Source: Pegoplata infirma (Eukaryota > Arthropoda > Insecta > Diptera > Anthomyiidae). From it: DNA of 64,000 bases. The notes below the pieces were generated by a model. That model searched no databases and was not told the DNA's origin. It was given only the letters and a program-made list of their open reading frames with translations. Positions within the stretch are counted from its first letter, which is position 1. Every line of letters starts with the position of its first letter. This document shows positions 40,392 through 52,142 of this stretch, piece after piece. Location: NCBI GenBank assembly GCA_963921195.1, contig OY992540.1, forward strand, positions 177,973,896-178,037,895. Direction: 5' to 3'. The position numbers were made by a program, and so were the translations under genes.

Positions 40392-43300
40392 TTAAGAGCA
40401 ATTTTGAGCAAAAAGTATTTCGCTTTCTATCGTGTTAAGCTTTGCGAGTTCAAGCAGCTGTTCGTTAGTGACCCAATAAGGCCAAAATATTTGTAAAATC
40501 TGCCGCAGACATCTGTTTGTAAAAGCTTGTAGTTTTCTAAGATTGGCCTTGGTTAAGCTCCAAGTCGTACACCCATACAAAAGGACGCTGGTGACACTGC
40601 TGCTAAAAATTCTGATTTTAGTTGTCCTGGAGATGTTGTTTGCACGCCAAATTTTGTAGAGTGACTGAAAAGCTGATCGGGCTTTGTTGATACGGTCAGT
40701 GATATCCGTCTGAAGTTAGTGTACTACCCAGATAGCAGAACGAGTCGACTTCTTCTATAACCTCGCCATTAAGATAAAGGGGCATGGTGTTTGCTGCTCC
40801 AATACGCAATAGTTTTGTTTTTTTGACATTTATCTTTAGGCCTACTTTTTCAGCGTTCTCGGATAAATGGTGAAGTTTGGCTTGTATGTCGCTGTGCCGG
40901 TGTGCAAGAAGGCAGATGTCATCCGCATAATCAATATCATTTAAACGTTCTAATAACTTCCATTGTATGCCAAGGGTGTTATCTGTGTTGGTTTTTTGCA
41001 TTACACAATCAAGCAAGATCAGGAAGAGAGTTGGTGAAAGAACGCAGCCTTGTCTCACGCCAGACTGTATTTCAAAGGGATGGCTCTCTTTTCCGTTAAA
41101 ACGAACTGCGCATAGGGAGTTGTTATATAATTCTCGTATCAGATTTATAATTTTATCAGGAAAGCCTTTACAATAAAGTGCAGCCCATAAAGCGTCTCTA
41201 GAGATGGTGTCAAACGCACGTTCGAAATCTACAAAGAGTAGGTATAAGGGGCTGTTAAATTCCAACGATTGCTCAATCAGTATACGTAGTGTTGTAACAT
41301 GATCAGAGCAGGAGCGATTTGCTCTGAAACCAGATTGCTCTTTTCTTAAAATTGTCTCCACATAGGGTGATATACGTTGCAGAATAATAAGGGCTAAAAC
41401 TTTGTTAATGGTGCTTAGTAGGGTTATACCTCTCCAATTTTTGCATTGGCTTAAATCACCTTTTTTTGGTATTGTTACCACGGTGCCTTTCTTCCATTCA
41501 TCTGGTATGCTGTTTGTTTCCCAAATATTACGAATTATTGGTGCTAAAGAGTCCGCTAAAGGTTCGGATCCGTATTTAAAAAGTTCTGCTGGCATGCTAT
41601 CAGGACCAGGTGATTTGTTGTTTTTGAGTTGTCGGAGCGTGTTTTCGATTTCAGCACGAGAGGGGGGTGATGTTAAGATGGATCTGGTTGGGTTTCGCCT
41701 ATAGGACAGCCATGGGCAATTATTTACATCGGGATTTGATGTTTGATTTAATGAGGAGCTGAAGAATTCCCGCCATCTTCGGAGTTGTTCTTCTGATGAA
41801 GTGAGCTCGCAACCGTTATTGTCCTTAATAACTGAAGTAGTTCTCAAGTTACTGCCTCTGAGCTGGTTGATTGCATTGTATATACCTCGCATGTTGCCGA
41901 TATTGCTGGCTTTTTCTGCTTCTAGTGCAATGCTGTCGAGATGTATTTTGTGATCGGCACGTACCATGCGTTTCACCTTTTTGGCTGATTGACGATATTT
42001 AGCTTTAGCGTTGATTTTAGAGCTTTCAGACTTTGCATGTAAAGTGGCGTTTCTCAACCGCTTACAGTTGCAGATTTCGTTCCATGTATTTTCGCTTATC
42101 CAAGGTTTTTTAATGTTTGGCTTCAGGCCAAGTACTGATTTTGCACTTTGTTTACACGCTTTTATGACATTTTCCCAAGAATTTGTGTTAGAGTTTTGGA
42201 GTTGCTGTTGTAGTTCATTTTTATAACGGACCGCAGTTTCTGGATCTTGTAAACGCTGTAGGTTGTACTTATCTGGACCGCGACCATTCTTTACTGCAGC
42301 TGGTCGTAGTCTGAAGGCCCCGACGAGTAGCACATGGTCGCTATAGATGTCCGCCCCACGTCTTGCTTTAACATCGAGTAAACAGCCAAGGAACAGTTTG
42401 CTAACGATTACATGGTCTATTTGATTTTTAGTGCGACCGTCTGGAGATTCCCATGTATGTTTGTGAATGTTTTTATGTGGGAACTTCGTGCCACCTATGA
42501 ACAGACGATGCCGTGCACAAAGATCAACCAGCCTATCGCCGTTGTTGTTCCTAACGGAGCCGAGACCATGCTTACCCATAACGTCCTGCAAGTTGCTATT
42601 ATCATTTCCAACCTTAGCATTTAAATCACCTATTAAAATTTTAATATCTCCTTTGGGTATGTTGTTGAGTGTTGCGTCAAGTTGGTCGTAGAAGGAGTCT
42701 TTAACATCGTCATCATCAAGCTCTGTTGGCGCATAGCACTGTATTACTGACATTCTTCGGAATTTCGTATTGAATCTTGCTGTTATTAGTCGCTCTGATA
42801 TAGTTTTATATTCAAGTAATGCCTTTTTTGCCTTGTTTGACATTAAAATGCCAACACCGTGGATTTTGTAGGTTTAATTTCCAGAGTATATGAAAAAATG
42901 TCCTGATTGGAGATGTTTTTCACCATTATTTTTAATTTTTGTCTCGCTTATGCCTAATATGTCTATATTATATGAAGTCATCTCTTTACAGACTTGAGGA
43001 AGTCTGGCCTCTTCGGAGAGAGTTCGAACATTCCATGTTCCAATCATAATCCTTTGTCGAAAGCCAAAAGTCGTCGTCGGAGGGGGAGTTGTTGTAGAAT
43101 TTGTAAGCGTTTCAGTAATAGAGGTTTTTTCCGGGAGTGGGTTATTAGCCCAAAGCCCAACCTTCTTAATGGCGAGGGAGCTGGATTTACTGAGGATAGG
43201 AGTTTTCCGTTGCCCCACACCATAAATTGGTTAGAGTTTTCAGGGAACCGCCCTTAGCCAGTATTTGGTCCGCGGGGAATGACAAGTCACTCCCAGAAGC

Positions 43301-43430
43301 TAGATGCCAACCAGCGAAACCTTTGCAAATGTTCGAGAACGAAAGCAAAGATATGCTAGCGAGCACATAGCCTCCTCCTATCCGCCACCTGGGGACGCGT
43401 CCGATGGAAGACTGGCAAACTCCACACAAA
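40392..43430 (-). pseudogene. RTE-type LINE, broken ORF (endonuclease + RT)
   Basis: Minus strand. A leader-like region (43430-43219) precedes an endonuclease starting at GTWNVRTLSEE and SETKIK. A TAA at about 42875 interrupts it, after which the same frame resumes at TYKIHGVGILMSNKAKKALL, GDLNAKVGND and NQIDHVIV. RT blocks are NNKSPGPDSMPAELFKYG, KNWRGITLLSTINKV, EQSGFRANRSCSDH, VDFERAFDTIS, SGVRQGCVLSPTLF and DIDYADDICLLAH. A frameshift at about 40705 changes frame before ITDRINKARSAFQSLYKIW, LLYGCTTWSL and LAKLNTIESEIL. The usual C-terminal basic motif is absent, so the 3' end is truncated. The closest match by eye is the RTE/CFDP2-like group. It is visibly richer in G+C than its surroundings. 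It lies inside the Transib-like element. Confidence 0.85.
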
Positions 43431-43856
43431 TTGATTTGGCATCAATTTGGGGGAAAAAAAAAAATTTTTTTTTTAGTTTTGGCCGGTTTTTACCTCTGTG
43501 CAGTGGTTCAAAAGTTATTAGCAAAACCGAGAATTTCAGATTAGTTTCACCTTAAATTCACGTGTTGAAAACCCGTTAAACATGTTTTTAAAACATTGGT
43601 AAGTCACAAAACTATTTTACAACGTATTTTTGTCACTCAAAAATTTTGTCACAAAAAAGTACACTCAAAAAAGTTTTACACTCAAAAAAAAATTTAGTAA
43701 ATATTTTTTTTTGTCAAAAATTACTTTAAAAAAAATGTTTTACATAACATTAAATATTTCGAATCCAAAATGATATTTACTTTCACTAAAAAAGGGCATT
43801 GTGGAAGGTATCCATAGATTCGCCTAGTCGAATTTAACTTTTCAACTTGTTTAATT

Positions 43857-44693
43857 TATTGTCTTGTAATTTCATTTCATCTTCCTTAAACTTTTCTCTC
43901 CGCCGTTTGCATCACTCTTTATTTTTTTCGCCGTTTGTACTCATCTTTATTTAAATAATTTAAAAGAATGTATTAAAATAAGTAAATCATTTATTTAAGA
44001 AAAAAATATTTTTTCAAAATTTTAAAATCCACACTTACCATGTCGCACGTGACCAACTTTATATAAGAACCAAGACCACAGATTTTATTATTTTTTAATT
44101 ATTTTTTTTTTTAATTGTAATAAAAATCTGTGTTTGTTATCAATATTTGATGAACTTTCGTCATGTCCACTTGACGCACTAATTACAAATGTTGTTTTTC
44201 AATGTCGCACGGGACATCGAAATATGTGATAAAGCATAGCAAAAACTAACCGTTATTTTTTGAATTGCATAGTTTGTTATGCATTTTTTTTAGCTCTTTG
44301 TATCACCTGAAAGATTTTTTAAAAGCAAAAGTCAATATTTAATGCTTCTCTTTAAGAACTTTTAACAAAACAAAAGGTGCAATAGAAATGTCCCAATGAG
44401 AAAAAATTGACTTGCTCGACTTTACATTCGAATATCTCGAAATGGGGTATGAATAAATGTAAAATTTGTTCACATTAGTTAAATTTGATTGTTTTCCTAT
44501 GAAAATATGTTAAAGCAAATTAGTTTCAAGAGCTTTTGGTTTTTTGGTCTTGGTAGACCTTTCGGTGGAAGTGCCCATATAAAAAAAAAAATTTTGAATT
44601 CTTTAAAATTTTTAAGCATTTTCTATATGTTGGACGAAGTTTCTGTCTTAGACGTGCCCTAGTAAAATTTGATGCAGAAAATATTTGTAAACA
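43857..44693. other. AT-rich stretch without recognisable gene
   Basis: Contains two TGTCGCACG.GAC phrases (about 44041 and 44204) shared with 38090-38105, and otherwise nothing I can assign. Confidence 0.5.
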
Positions 44694-46400
44694 CTAGCTG
44701 TTTCGCACCCGGCGTTGCCCGGGTTGAAAAAAATATTATATAATGAATAACAGTTTGTAATGCCCTATGGTTGCATTCTCGGTTAGCACTCCATCTGGTG
44801 AAAATTTCAATTTCGCATTACTTTACACCACCTCTGTCCGATCGCGCGCTGATATGACCCTTTATTCCCGCCTTGTTTAGTACTCGACGTTTAAGCGTGA
44901 TAAACGAATAGGCAGAAATATATTTCAATATATTATAAATGGGTGTGAAAATTTACGTCCCTTTGTTCGATCGCACACTGATATGGGCCCGCATCTGTTA
45001 GTCATTTATTAAAAATTGGCTCAGCCGTTTTTGCGTGATTGCGGAACTGGCAAAAATACACGCCTTTGCCCAATCACGCGCTAATATGGCATATTGTTCC
45101 CGCCTCGGTTAGTAAGTACTATATGTGTTGAAATTTTGTTAAAATCAGTTAAGGCGATTAAGCGTAATTACGGAACAGACAGAAAATAACTTTCAGTGTG
45201 GTGCAAAGGGGCGTGACAACTTACGACCCGTGGTCTAAACACGCTCTATTATGGTTTATTATTCCCGTTTCGAAAGTACTATATGTGGTGAAAAATCCAT
45301 TAAAACTGGTTAAGCCGTTTAAGCTTGATTGTGGGACAGGCAGAAATAACTTTCAATGTAATACAAAATAGCGTGGGTCCCCTTTGTCAAACCACACTCT
45401 TTTGTGGCCTATAGTTCCTGCCTCGGTTAGTACAATCTGCTGTGGAAATTTCTTCAAAATCAGTTAAGCCGAATAAGCGTGATTGCGAAAAAGGCAGAAA
45501 GGAGGTGCAATAAATTTAACAGGGCGTGTTATTTTATGCCCCTTTGTCCGATCGCTCATTTTATGTTCTATAGTTCCCGCATCGTTTAGTACTATCTGTG
45601 ACGAAAATTTCATCTTAATTGATTCAGCCGTTGATGCGTAATTGCGGAACTAACAGAAACAACTTTTAGTATAGTACAAAAGAGCGATGCAACTAATGCC
45701 TCTTTGTCCAAACGCGCTTTATTATGGCAGTCAAAAATAATTTGAAATTAATACAAAGAGCGGCATTTTAAAACGTGTTTGCCCAATAACGTGCTGATAT
45801 GGCATATTGTTCCCGCTTCGGTTAGTACTATCTGTGTTGAAAATTGCAATAAAATCTGTTCAGACGTTTAAGAGTAATTACGGAACTGGCAGAAATAACT
45901 TTCAATTTAATACAAAGGGGCGTGGACTTTTACGCCCATCCGTCAGAGCGCCCTCCTATTATAACCTATAGTGCCCGTCTGGGTTAGTACTATGTGTGGT
46001 GAAATTTTCATTAAAATCGGTTCAGACGTTTAAGCGTGATTACGGAACAGATAGAAATACCTTTCAATAAAGTACAAAGGGGCGTGGCATTTTCGCCTCT
46101 TTGTGTGATCGCCGCCCTATTATGAACTATATTTCCCGCTTGGATTAGTAGTATGTGGTGAAAATTTTTTTAAAATCGGTTCAGCCGTTTAAGTGTAATT
46201 GCTGAAAAGGCAGAAATAATGTTCAATATAATACAAAGGGGCGTGGCATTTTACGCCCACTTGGCAGATCGGTCTCTCTTATGGCCTATAGTTCCCGTCT
46301 CGGTTAGTACTATCTGTGGTGAAGATTTAATGTACAGACAGACAGAAAAACCAAAGAATGCCACGCCCCTTTGTAAGGATCATATATTTACAAAAAGTGG
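44694..46400 (-). mobile_element. Helitron-like element with ~160-bp tandem repeats
   Basis: On the minus strand the 3' end is CCCGG-GCAACG-CCGGG (5-bp hairpin), TGCGAAACAG and CTAG, followed by host T, a Helitron-type terminus. Inside, about ten units of ~160 bp repeat. Plus-strand words are CCTATAGTTCCCGCCTCGGT, TTAGTACTATCTGTGGTGAA, AATCGGTTCAGCCGTTTAAG and ACAAAGGGGCGTGG, with phase marks near 45106, 45270, 45420, 45583, 45819, 45984, 46140 and 46303. The 5' end is not defined. It is non-coding. Confidence 0.6.
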
Positions 46401-46415
46401 GTGTAAAAAGAGGCG

Positions 46416-47602
46416 TGGCTTCCAATCAAGCTTAAAAGCTTAAAATTGGCATGTATATAGTAAAACACCAGGGACAGATTCTTACGAAGCCGGATTTTTT
46501 GCCTGTGGGCGGCGAAAAAGGAGAAAAAGGGGACTTGGCAAAATTATTTTTTTTTTACCATTTTAGAGTATTTTTAAGCTCCGCCCCAATGAATTAGGAA
46601 GTTGAAAATCCCTAACATGTAGTCCTAACTATGAAGCATATTCTAAAGTAGTCCGGTTGAACATTTTTGGAATGTAGACGGAAAGTTGAGAGGAAAAAGG
46701 GGCAAGGCAATATTGTGTTTTACTTTTTTTTTTATTTAACGAACTTTAAAGCCCTAATGACCTACGCAGCCGAAAATTGGCAAGCATATTGTCCTGACAC
46801 TGGAGCATATCCTTAAGTAGTCAGTCTTAAAACTTTTGGACTGTGGACGAAGAATTGAGTGGGAAAAGGGGCGTGGATACGAGTACAGTACTAACGATGG
46901 AGCTTATCCTAAAGTAGTCAGATTTAAAAATTTAGGAATATGGACGGAGAATTAAGAGAAAAATTGGTCGTGAAAAATTATGTTTTTACATCTTACCTAA
47001 TTTTGAAGACACCTTATGACCTTGAAAGATGAAAATTGGGATGCATATGGTACGGACTATGGCAAAGATCAACACTGACCTGGATAGCCAGTGACCTGGA
47101 TATCCAAAAATCCGTTGTGAATTTTGTTTAGTTTGTATATATAATCTGTAACGTAGCCGGATTTTCGGCCTTTAAGACAGGGGGAGTGGCGAAAGACGGC
47201 GAAATTTAGTTTTACAACATTTAAACTATTTCTGAAACCCCTAATGAGTAAGGAAGCTAAAATTGTAAAGCATAAAGTATTGACAATCGACCATATCCTT
47301 ATGAAGTCAGATTTAATATTTAAACTGTGTACGGAGAATTATAAGGAAAAATTTAGGTAAAAAAATTGTGGACGGAGAGACGAAATGGGTGTGCTAAATT
47401 TAGTTCTAAAATTTTATCAATAAAACCTTTTACACTCAATAATTTTTTTTTTCAGTTTGGGAAATATATTGATGTAACTCAATCTAGCAATATAAAATTT
47501 TTTAAGCACAAACATAATTTTTTTTAAAGTTTGGAAAAAAATTAGAACTATTGAGAAAAGTGATTTAGTATTCCGCCTGGCAGGGACAGGCTATTCGACT
47601 AG
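46416..47602 (+). mobile_element. Helitron-like family 2, copy A (5'-truncated)
   Basis: Ends with a 5-bp hairpin (GCCTG-GCAGGGA-CAGGC), TATTCGA and CTAG at 47602. It has internal ~150-180-bp units containing GGGCGGAGAATTAAGAG..AAA, GTGGCGTGGCAAAATT, AAGCCCC.AATGACTTAGGAA and GAAAATTGGCA. Its 5' part abuts the previous Helitron and is incomplete. It lacks the small MITE present in copies B and C. Confidence 0.65.
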
Positions 47603-48591
47603 TCTATATATATAATTTCCCTATTTGTGTGTTCCTCTTTTTTTGTCTATCCAGAGCTTTTTTAAGCCCAGTGATGAGCTACAAAGCTGAAAATTGGCAT
47701 GCATATAGTAAAAGACCTGGGGCAGATCCTAACGTAGCCGGATTTTCGATTTTTTGCCTGTGGGCGGAGAAATAAGCGGAAAAGTGGGCGTGGCAAAATT
47801 CAATTTTTTTACATTTTTGCTTAATTTAAAGCCCCCAAATGACTTAGGAAGCTGAAAATTTCCTAGAATATAGTCCTAACGATTTTCGCAATGTGGGCGG
47901 AGAATTGAGGGAAAAAGTGGCGTGGCAAAATTGGGATTTTTTTAACATTTTTACTTCTTTTAAAGCCCCCAAATGACTTAGGAAGCGGAAAATTGCATAG
48001 CATTTCGTTCTTACAATGAAGCATATCCTGAAGTAATCGGATTTAAATTTTTTGACTGTGGAAGGAGAATTAAGAGAAAAAAGTGGCGTGGCAAAATTGT
48101 GTTTTTTAATATTTTAACTAATTTGAAGACCCCCAATGACCTATGAAGATGAAAATTTACGTTTTTGCTTATTTTAAAGTCCTCTAATGACTTAGGAAGC
48201 TGACAATTTCCTGACATATAGTCCTATCGATTAAGCATATCCTGAAGTAGTCGAATTTTAAATTTTTGGACTGTGAGCGTAGAATTGAAAGGAAAATGGG
48301 GAGTGACAAAATTGGGACTTTTAACATGTTAACTTCTTTTGAAGCCCCTCGACTTAGATGGAGAATTAAAAGATAAAAAAGAGTGGAAAAAATGTTTTTT
48401 TTTAATATTTTAACTAATTTAAAGACCCCCAATGACTTAGGAAGGTGAAAATTGGCACGTATGTAGTAGATTTCAAGGGGAAGATCAACACGAACCTGGA
48501 ATTTTGATATCCAGTGTATGGGTGGAGAATAAGAATGGCAAAGGGGCGTGGTAACTTTATTTCCATCTATTTTCTGTGTATATAATTTTTT

Positions 48592-49203
48592 TATACCCTC
48601 CACTTAGTGATAGAGGGTATATATAAGTTTGTCATTCTGTTTGTAATTCTCGAAATATCGATCTGGGACCCCATAAAGTATATATATTCATGATGCCCGA
48701 TCGATTTTAAGACATTCTAGCGATGTCCGTCTGTCCGTCTGTCTGTCTGTGGAAAATGCTGTCGCGGACAAAATATTGCACAGAGATAACTGAAACTTAA
48801 CATATTTATTGGAAGTTCTCCCTAGAAGTTTGGTATTGCATTTGAGCGATATCGGTTCAGCGGTTCAAAAGTTATGAACGAAAATGTAAGCACACCTCAA
48901 AAATTTCAGTACATTCAACATAACCTAAAAATACAAAATGCTTTAATTCGGCTTCTGGTTGGCATATGTGAACATAGTTGAACACCAAATGGTATTTAAA
49001 CAAGTACGAACATATTTTTTGACAAAAAAGAAAAAAATCGCGGATTTTTTTTACCAAAATTTTTTTTCGCGAAAATATTTTTTTCCAAAAATTTTTTTTT
49101 TCAAAAGTAATTTCCTTTTAAATAAAGTTTTTTGCAATAATCTTTTTGAAATTGTGGAGGGTGTCACTACATTCGGCAAGGCCGAATTTAACTTTTTTAC
49201 TTG
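48592..49203 (+). mobile_element. DINE-1/Helentron-like element, copy 3, with empty site
   Basis: Short version: TATACCCTCCACTTAGTGAT hairpin, GACCCCATAAAGTATATATA, GTCCGTCTGTCTGTCTG, one GGTTCAAAAGTTATGAACG block, then GTGGAGGGTGTCACTACATT, CGGCAAGGCCGAATTTAAC (hairpin) and TTACTTG. Copy C of the host Helitron (about 63060-63090, minus strand) reads from TATATAATTTTTTT straight into TTTGTTGGTTTCTC. This gives the boundaries and shows insertion into a T tract without an obvious duplication. Confidence 0.8.
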
Positions 49204-50202
49204 TTTTTTGTTGGTTTCTCTTATTTTTTGTGTATCCAGCTCCATTTGGATCTCATTGATAAGCTTAAAAGCTTAAAATTGGCATATATATAGTTAAACA
49301 CCAGGGACAGATTCTTACGAACCCGGATTTTTTGCCTGTGGGCGGCGAATTACGAGAAAAAGGGGACTTGGAAAAATTAGTTTTTTTTAACATTTTAGAG
49401 TATTTTTATTATTGAATTAGGAGGCTGAAAATCCCTAACAGCTCTAACTATGAAGCATATTCTAAAGTAGTCCGATTTAACATATTTGGAATGTAGACGG
49501 AGAGTTGAGAGGAAAAAGGGGCAAGGCAATGTTTTATTTTTTTTAATTTAACTAACTTTAAAGCCCTAATGACCTACGCAGCCGAAAATAGGCAAGCATA
49601 TTGTCCTGACAATGGAGCATATTCTAAAGTAGTCAGACTTAAAATTTTTGGACTGTCAACGGAGAATTAAGAGGGAAAAGGGGCGTGGATACGAGTATAT
49701 TACTAACGATGGAGCTCATCCTAAAGTAGTCAGATTTAAAAAATTTGGAATATGGACGGAGAATTAAGAGAAGAAATGGGCATGGAAAAATTATGTTTTT
49801 ACATCTTACCTAATTTTAAAGTCAACTTATGACCTTGAAAGATGAAAATTGTGACGCATATGGTACGGACTATGGCAAAGATAACTCTGACCTGGATATC
49901 CAGTGAAAGGGCGGAGATACAAAAAATCCGTTGTGAATTTTGTTCAGTTTATATATATAATCTGTAACGTAACCGGATTTTCGGCCTCTAAGACAGGGGA
50001 GTGGTGGAAGACGGCGAAATTTAGTTTTTAAACATTTAAACTATTTCTGAAATCCCTATTGACTAAGGAAGCTGAAAAATGTAAAGCATAAAGTATTGAC
50101 AATAGATCATATCCTTATGATGTCAACTGTGTACGGAGAATTATAAGGAAAAATTTAAGTGAAAAAAAATTTTTTATCTAATTTTAAAACCCTTCATGAC
50201 TA

Positions 50203-50332
50203 AGGGCGGATTACTCAATGAAAAGTTAGCTGCTACCTGCCGATTTAACGGAGCCTTAGTCAAAATTTGTATGAAAAAGTTAAATTTAACGGAGAGTTAT
50301 TTTATAACGGTGCATTGAGTAATCCAGCCTTT
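50203..50332. mobile_element. ~130-bp MITE inside Helitron copy B
   Basis: AAGGGCGGATTACTCAATG and CATTGAGTAATCCAGCCTTT are inverted ends, with a second inverted pair inside (CCGATTTAACGGAG / AAATTTAACGGAG region). It is present at the same place in copy C (about 61940-62068) and absent from copy A, so it preceded the B/C split. Confidence 0.7.
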
Positions 50333-50506
50333 TATACTCATAAAATTGTATTCCAGTTTGGGAAATATATTGATATAACTCAATCTAGCAATATTAAATT
50401 TTTGAAGCACAAACATAATTTTTTTTTATAAAGTTTGGTAAAAAATTAGAATTATTGAGAAAGGTGATTTGGTGTTCCGCCTGGCAGGGACAGGCTATTC
50501 GACTAG

Positions 50507-51760
50507 TTCGAAATAAGTGTTTTTGTATTTTCTAAAATTTTGACACTAAAGTTTTTTTAATATTTTCAAAAACTGAGTATACAGTTTTAATTGTACTTAT
50601 TTACAGATCACAAAACAGTAAACATCAAAATCCTATCTTCGTTAGTTCGCGAGAAATCGCGAAATAATTTTTTTGCTGTTTTTGTTTTCGTTTTTTATCT
50701 TTAAATAGGTTTCTTTAAAATTTCGTAAAAACATAGTACGCAGTTTACTTGTACTTGATCAAAGGTCACACAACTGTTAACATCGAAATTTTAAGTGTTA
50801 AATTTCGCGAGATATCGAGAAATTGTATAATTTTTTTTTATTATTTATTTATATTTTAAAACCGGTTCTTTAGAAATGATAAAAAAGTGGTATGCAGTTT
50901 GATTTGAGCATGTTGGAAGAAATTAAAACTGCCCACAAAAAAAATATAGCTGCTCACTTTCGCGAGAAATAGCGAAAAACAACTTTTGGGGTTTTTTTTC
51001 TTGTTTTTATTAATAAAATAGGTTTCTTTACCATTGTTGAAAAAAACGAAATGCAGTATGACTTGCTATTGTTCAAAGGTCATAAGGCTGTTAACATTGA
51101 AATTATAGCTGCTCAATTCTTCGAGATATCGCTAAAAAACTCGCTAAACTACTATTTATTCATAACTTTGCGTTATTTTTGGTCTGTAAAAACATTTACT
51201 TCAATTAAGGACAAGAATGTGGTATGCAGTTTGAATTCGAGGCTATTAAAGGTGACAAAACTGCAAGCATAAAATGATCAATTTCCCGAGAAATTGCAAA
51301 ATTACTGTTCAAGTTTTCATATTAATTAATTTATTTTTTCTTTAGTGTCTAAAATAAAGGAAAAAATCAAGAAACGATAAATATATTGTATGCAGTTTAA
51401 GTTTTACGTGGTTGAATGTGGTTAAACTGCTCAAATCAATATCTTGACAGCTAATTACGCGAAAAATATATTTTTTTTAAATTTAATTTTTTTTTTTTTA
51501 ATTTTGCGATTTCTCGCGAAATTGAGAAGAAATGGTTTCGATGCTAACTGTTGTGTGACCTGTAAATAAATACAATTAAAACTGCATACTCAGTTTTTGA
51601 AGATATTTAAAAAACATCATTGTCAAAATTTTATTAAATACAAAAACACTAATTTCGCGATATCTCGTGAATGCGAGCAGCTACGATTTCGCTGTTAACA
51701 GTTTTGTGCCATATAATCAAGTAGAAATCAAACTGCGTTTACACTTTTCGTCGACACTAA
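50507..51760. repeat. Palindromic element with ~180-bp internal tandem units
   Basis: The left arm (50513-50665: AAGTGTTTTTGTATTTTCT, AAAACTGAGTATACAGTTTT, TTCGCGAGAAATCGCGAAAT) is mirrored at 51503-51665 (GCGATTTCTCGCGAAATTGA, AAAACTGCATACTCAGTTTT, AATACAAAAACACTAATTTC). Between the arms about five units repeat TATGCAGTTTGA, AAGGTCACACAACTGTTAAC, ATCGAAATT and TTCGCGAGATATCG. It is non-coding. Confidence 0.6.
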
Positions 51761-52142
51761 AGTTCAACCTAAACATCGCTGAGGCTCACCGTGAGTAAAA
51801 ATGTCTCCATATCTGAGAAATTTTGTGAGGGAAACATGTGTACAAGTCTAATACTCCTTTTTTGAAATTTTTTTAGGAATATTGGAAGTGTCACATATAT
51901 GCTCAAAAATATATAAAAAAAAAATCCCCCTAAAATGATTACAGAACAATTTTACTCAAAATATTATCGAAAAAACTATAAATTACACTTTTCTATTACT
52001 AACGCCAAAAAGCGGGATGAAGCGGGATTTTTGCTAAAAAACGGGATGGGAATTCAAGGCGGGATCAGACATTAAAAATCGGGATGGTTGGTCAGGTTAT
52101 CTAAAACGCAAAAAAGCTATCAAAAAATTTTGTGTCCAGTAG

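Larger units (their letters stand above)
38248..43500. mobile_element. Transib-like TIR element, 5-bp CAGTG duplication
   Basis: Ends CACAGTGGTAAATTCCGGCC and GGCCGGTTTTTACCTCTGTG match at about 24 of 27 positions. The 5-bp duplication CAGTG lies at 38243-38247 and 43501-43505, with a single CAGTG in uninterrupted DINE copies (CCAGTGGTTCAAAAG). CACAGTG ends and a 5-bp duplication are features of Transib elements, the relatives of the RAG recombinase; CACAGTG is also the RSS heptamer. The hAT element inserted 5 bp inside the left end, so bases 38248-38252 are separated from 40013 onward. No transposase remains. Confidence 0.6.
38170..43856 (+). mobile_element. DINE-like element split by Transib-like, hAT and RTE insertions
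   Basis: The left part (38170-38247: GGCATATATATTTTTCGTTC, ATTTCAGCCAAATCG) and right part (43501-43856: CAGTGGTTCAAAAGTTATTA ... GATTCGCCTAGTCGAATTTA, CAACTTG) join, at the CAGTG duplication, into the same order as the copies at 14541 and 38906. The 5' hairpin is missing, so the element was truncated or extends differently. Confidence 0.55.
47603..50506 (+). mobile_element. Helitron-like family 2, copy B (complete)
   Basis: Begins TCTATATATATAATTTCCCT (the expected TC start) immediately after copy A's CTAG and ends with the same hairpin and CTAG at 50506, followed by T. Copies A and B are thus head to tail with no host base between them except the shared junction. It carries a DINE-like element at 48592-49203 and a ~130-bp MITE at about 50203-50332. 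It is non-coding, made of degenerate ~150-180-bp units. Confidence 0.7.

Noticed and set aside
40902..43257. Plus-strand frames of 65-100 codons opposite the RTE LINE
   Set aside because: Antisense shadows of the RTE ORF, which has clear endonuclease and RT motifs.
48184..48603. 139-codon minus-strand frame with LPKSLGVFKLVKILK repeats
   Set aside because: Translation of the Helitron's internal units. The same text recurs inverted at 63524-63730.
50560..51660. CRISPR array (regular ~180-bp repeats)
   Set aside because: Units are long, degenerate and continuous with no unique spacers, the sequence is eukaryotic, and the whole is bounded by inverted arms.
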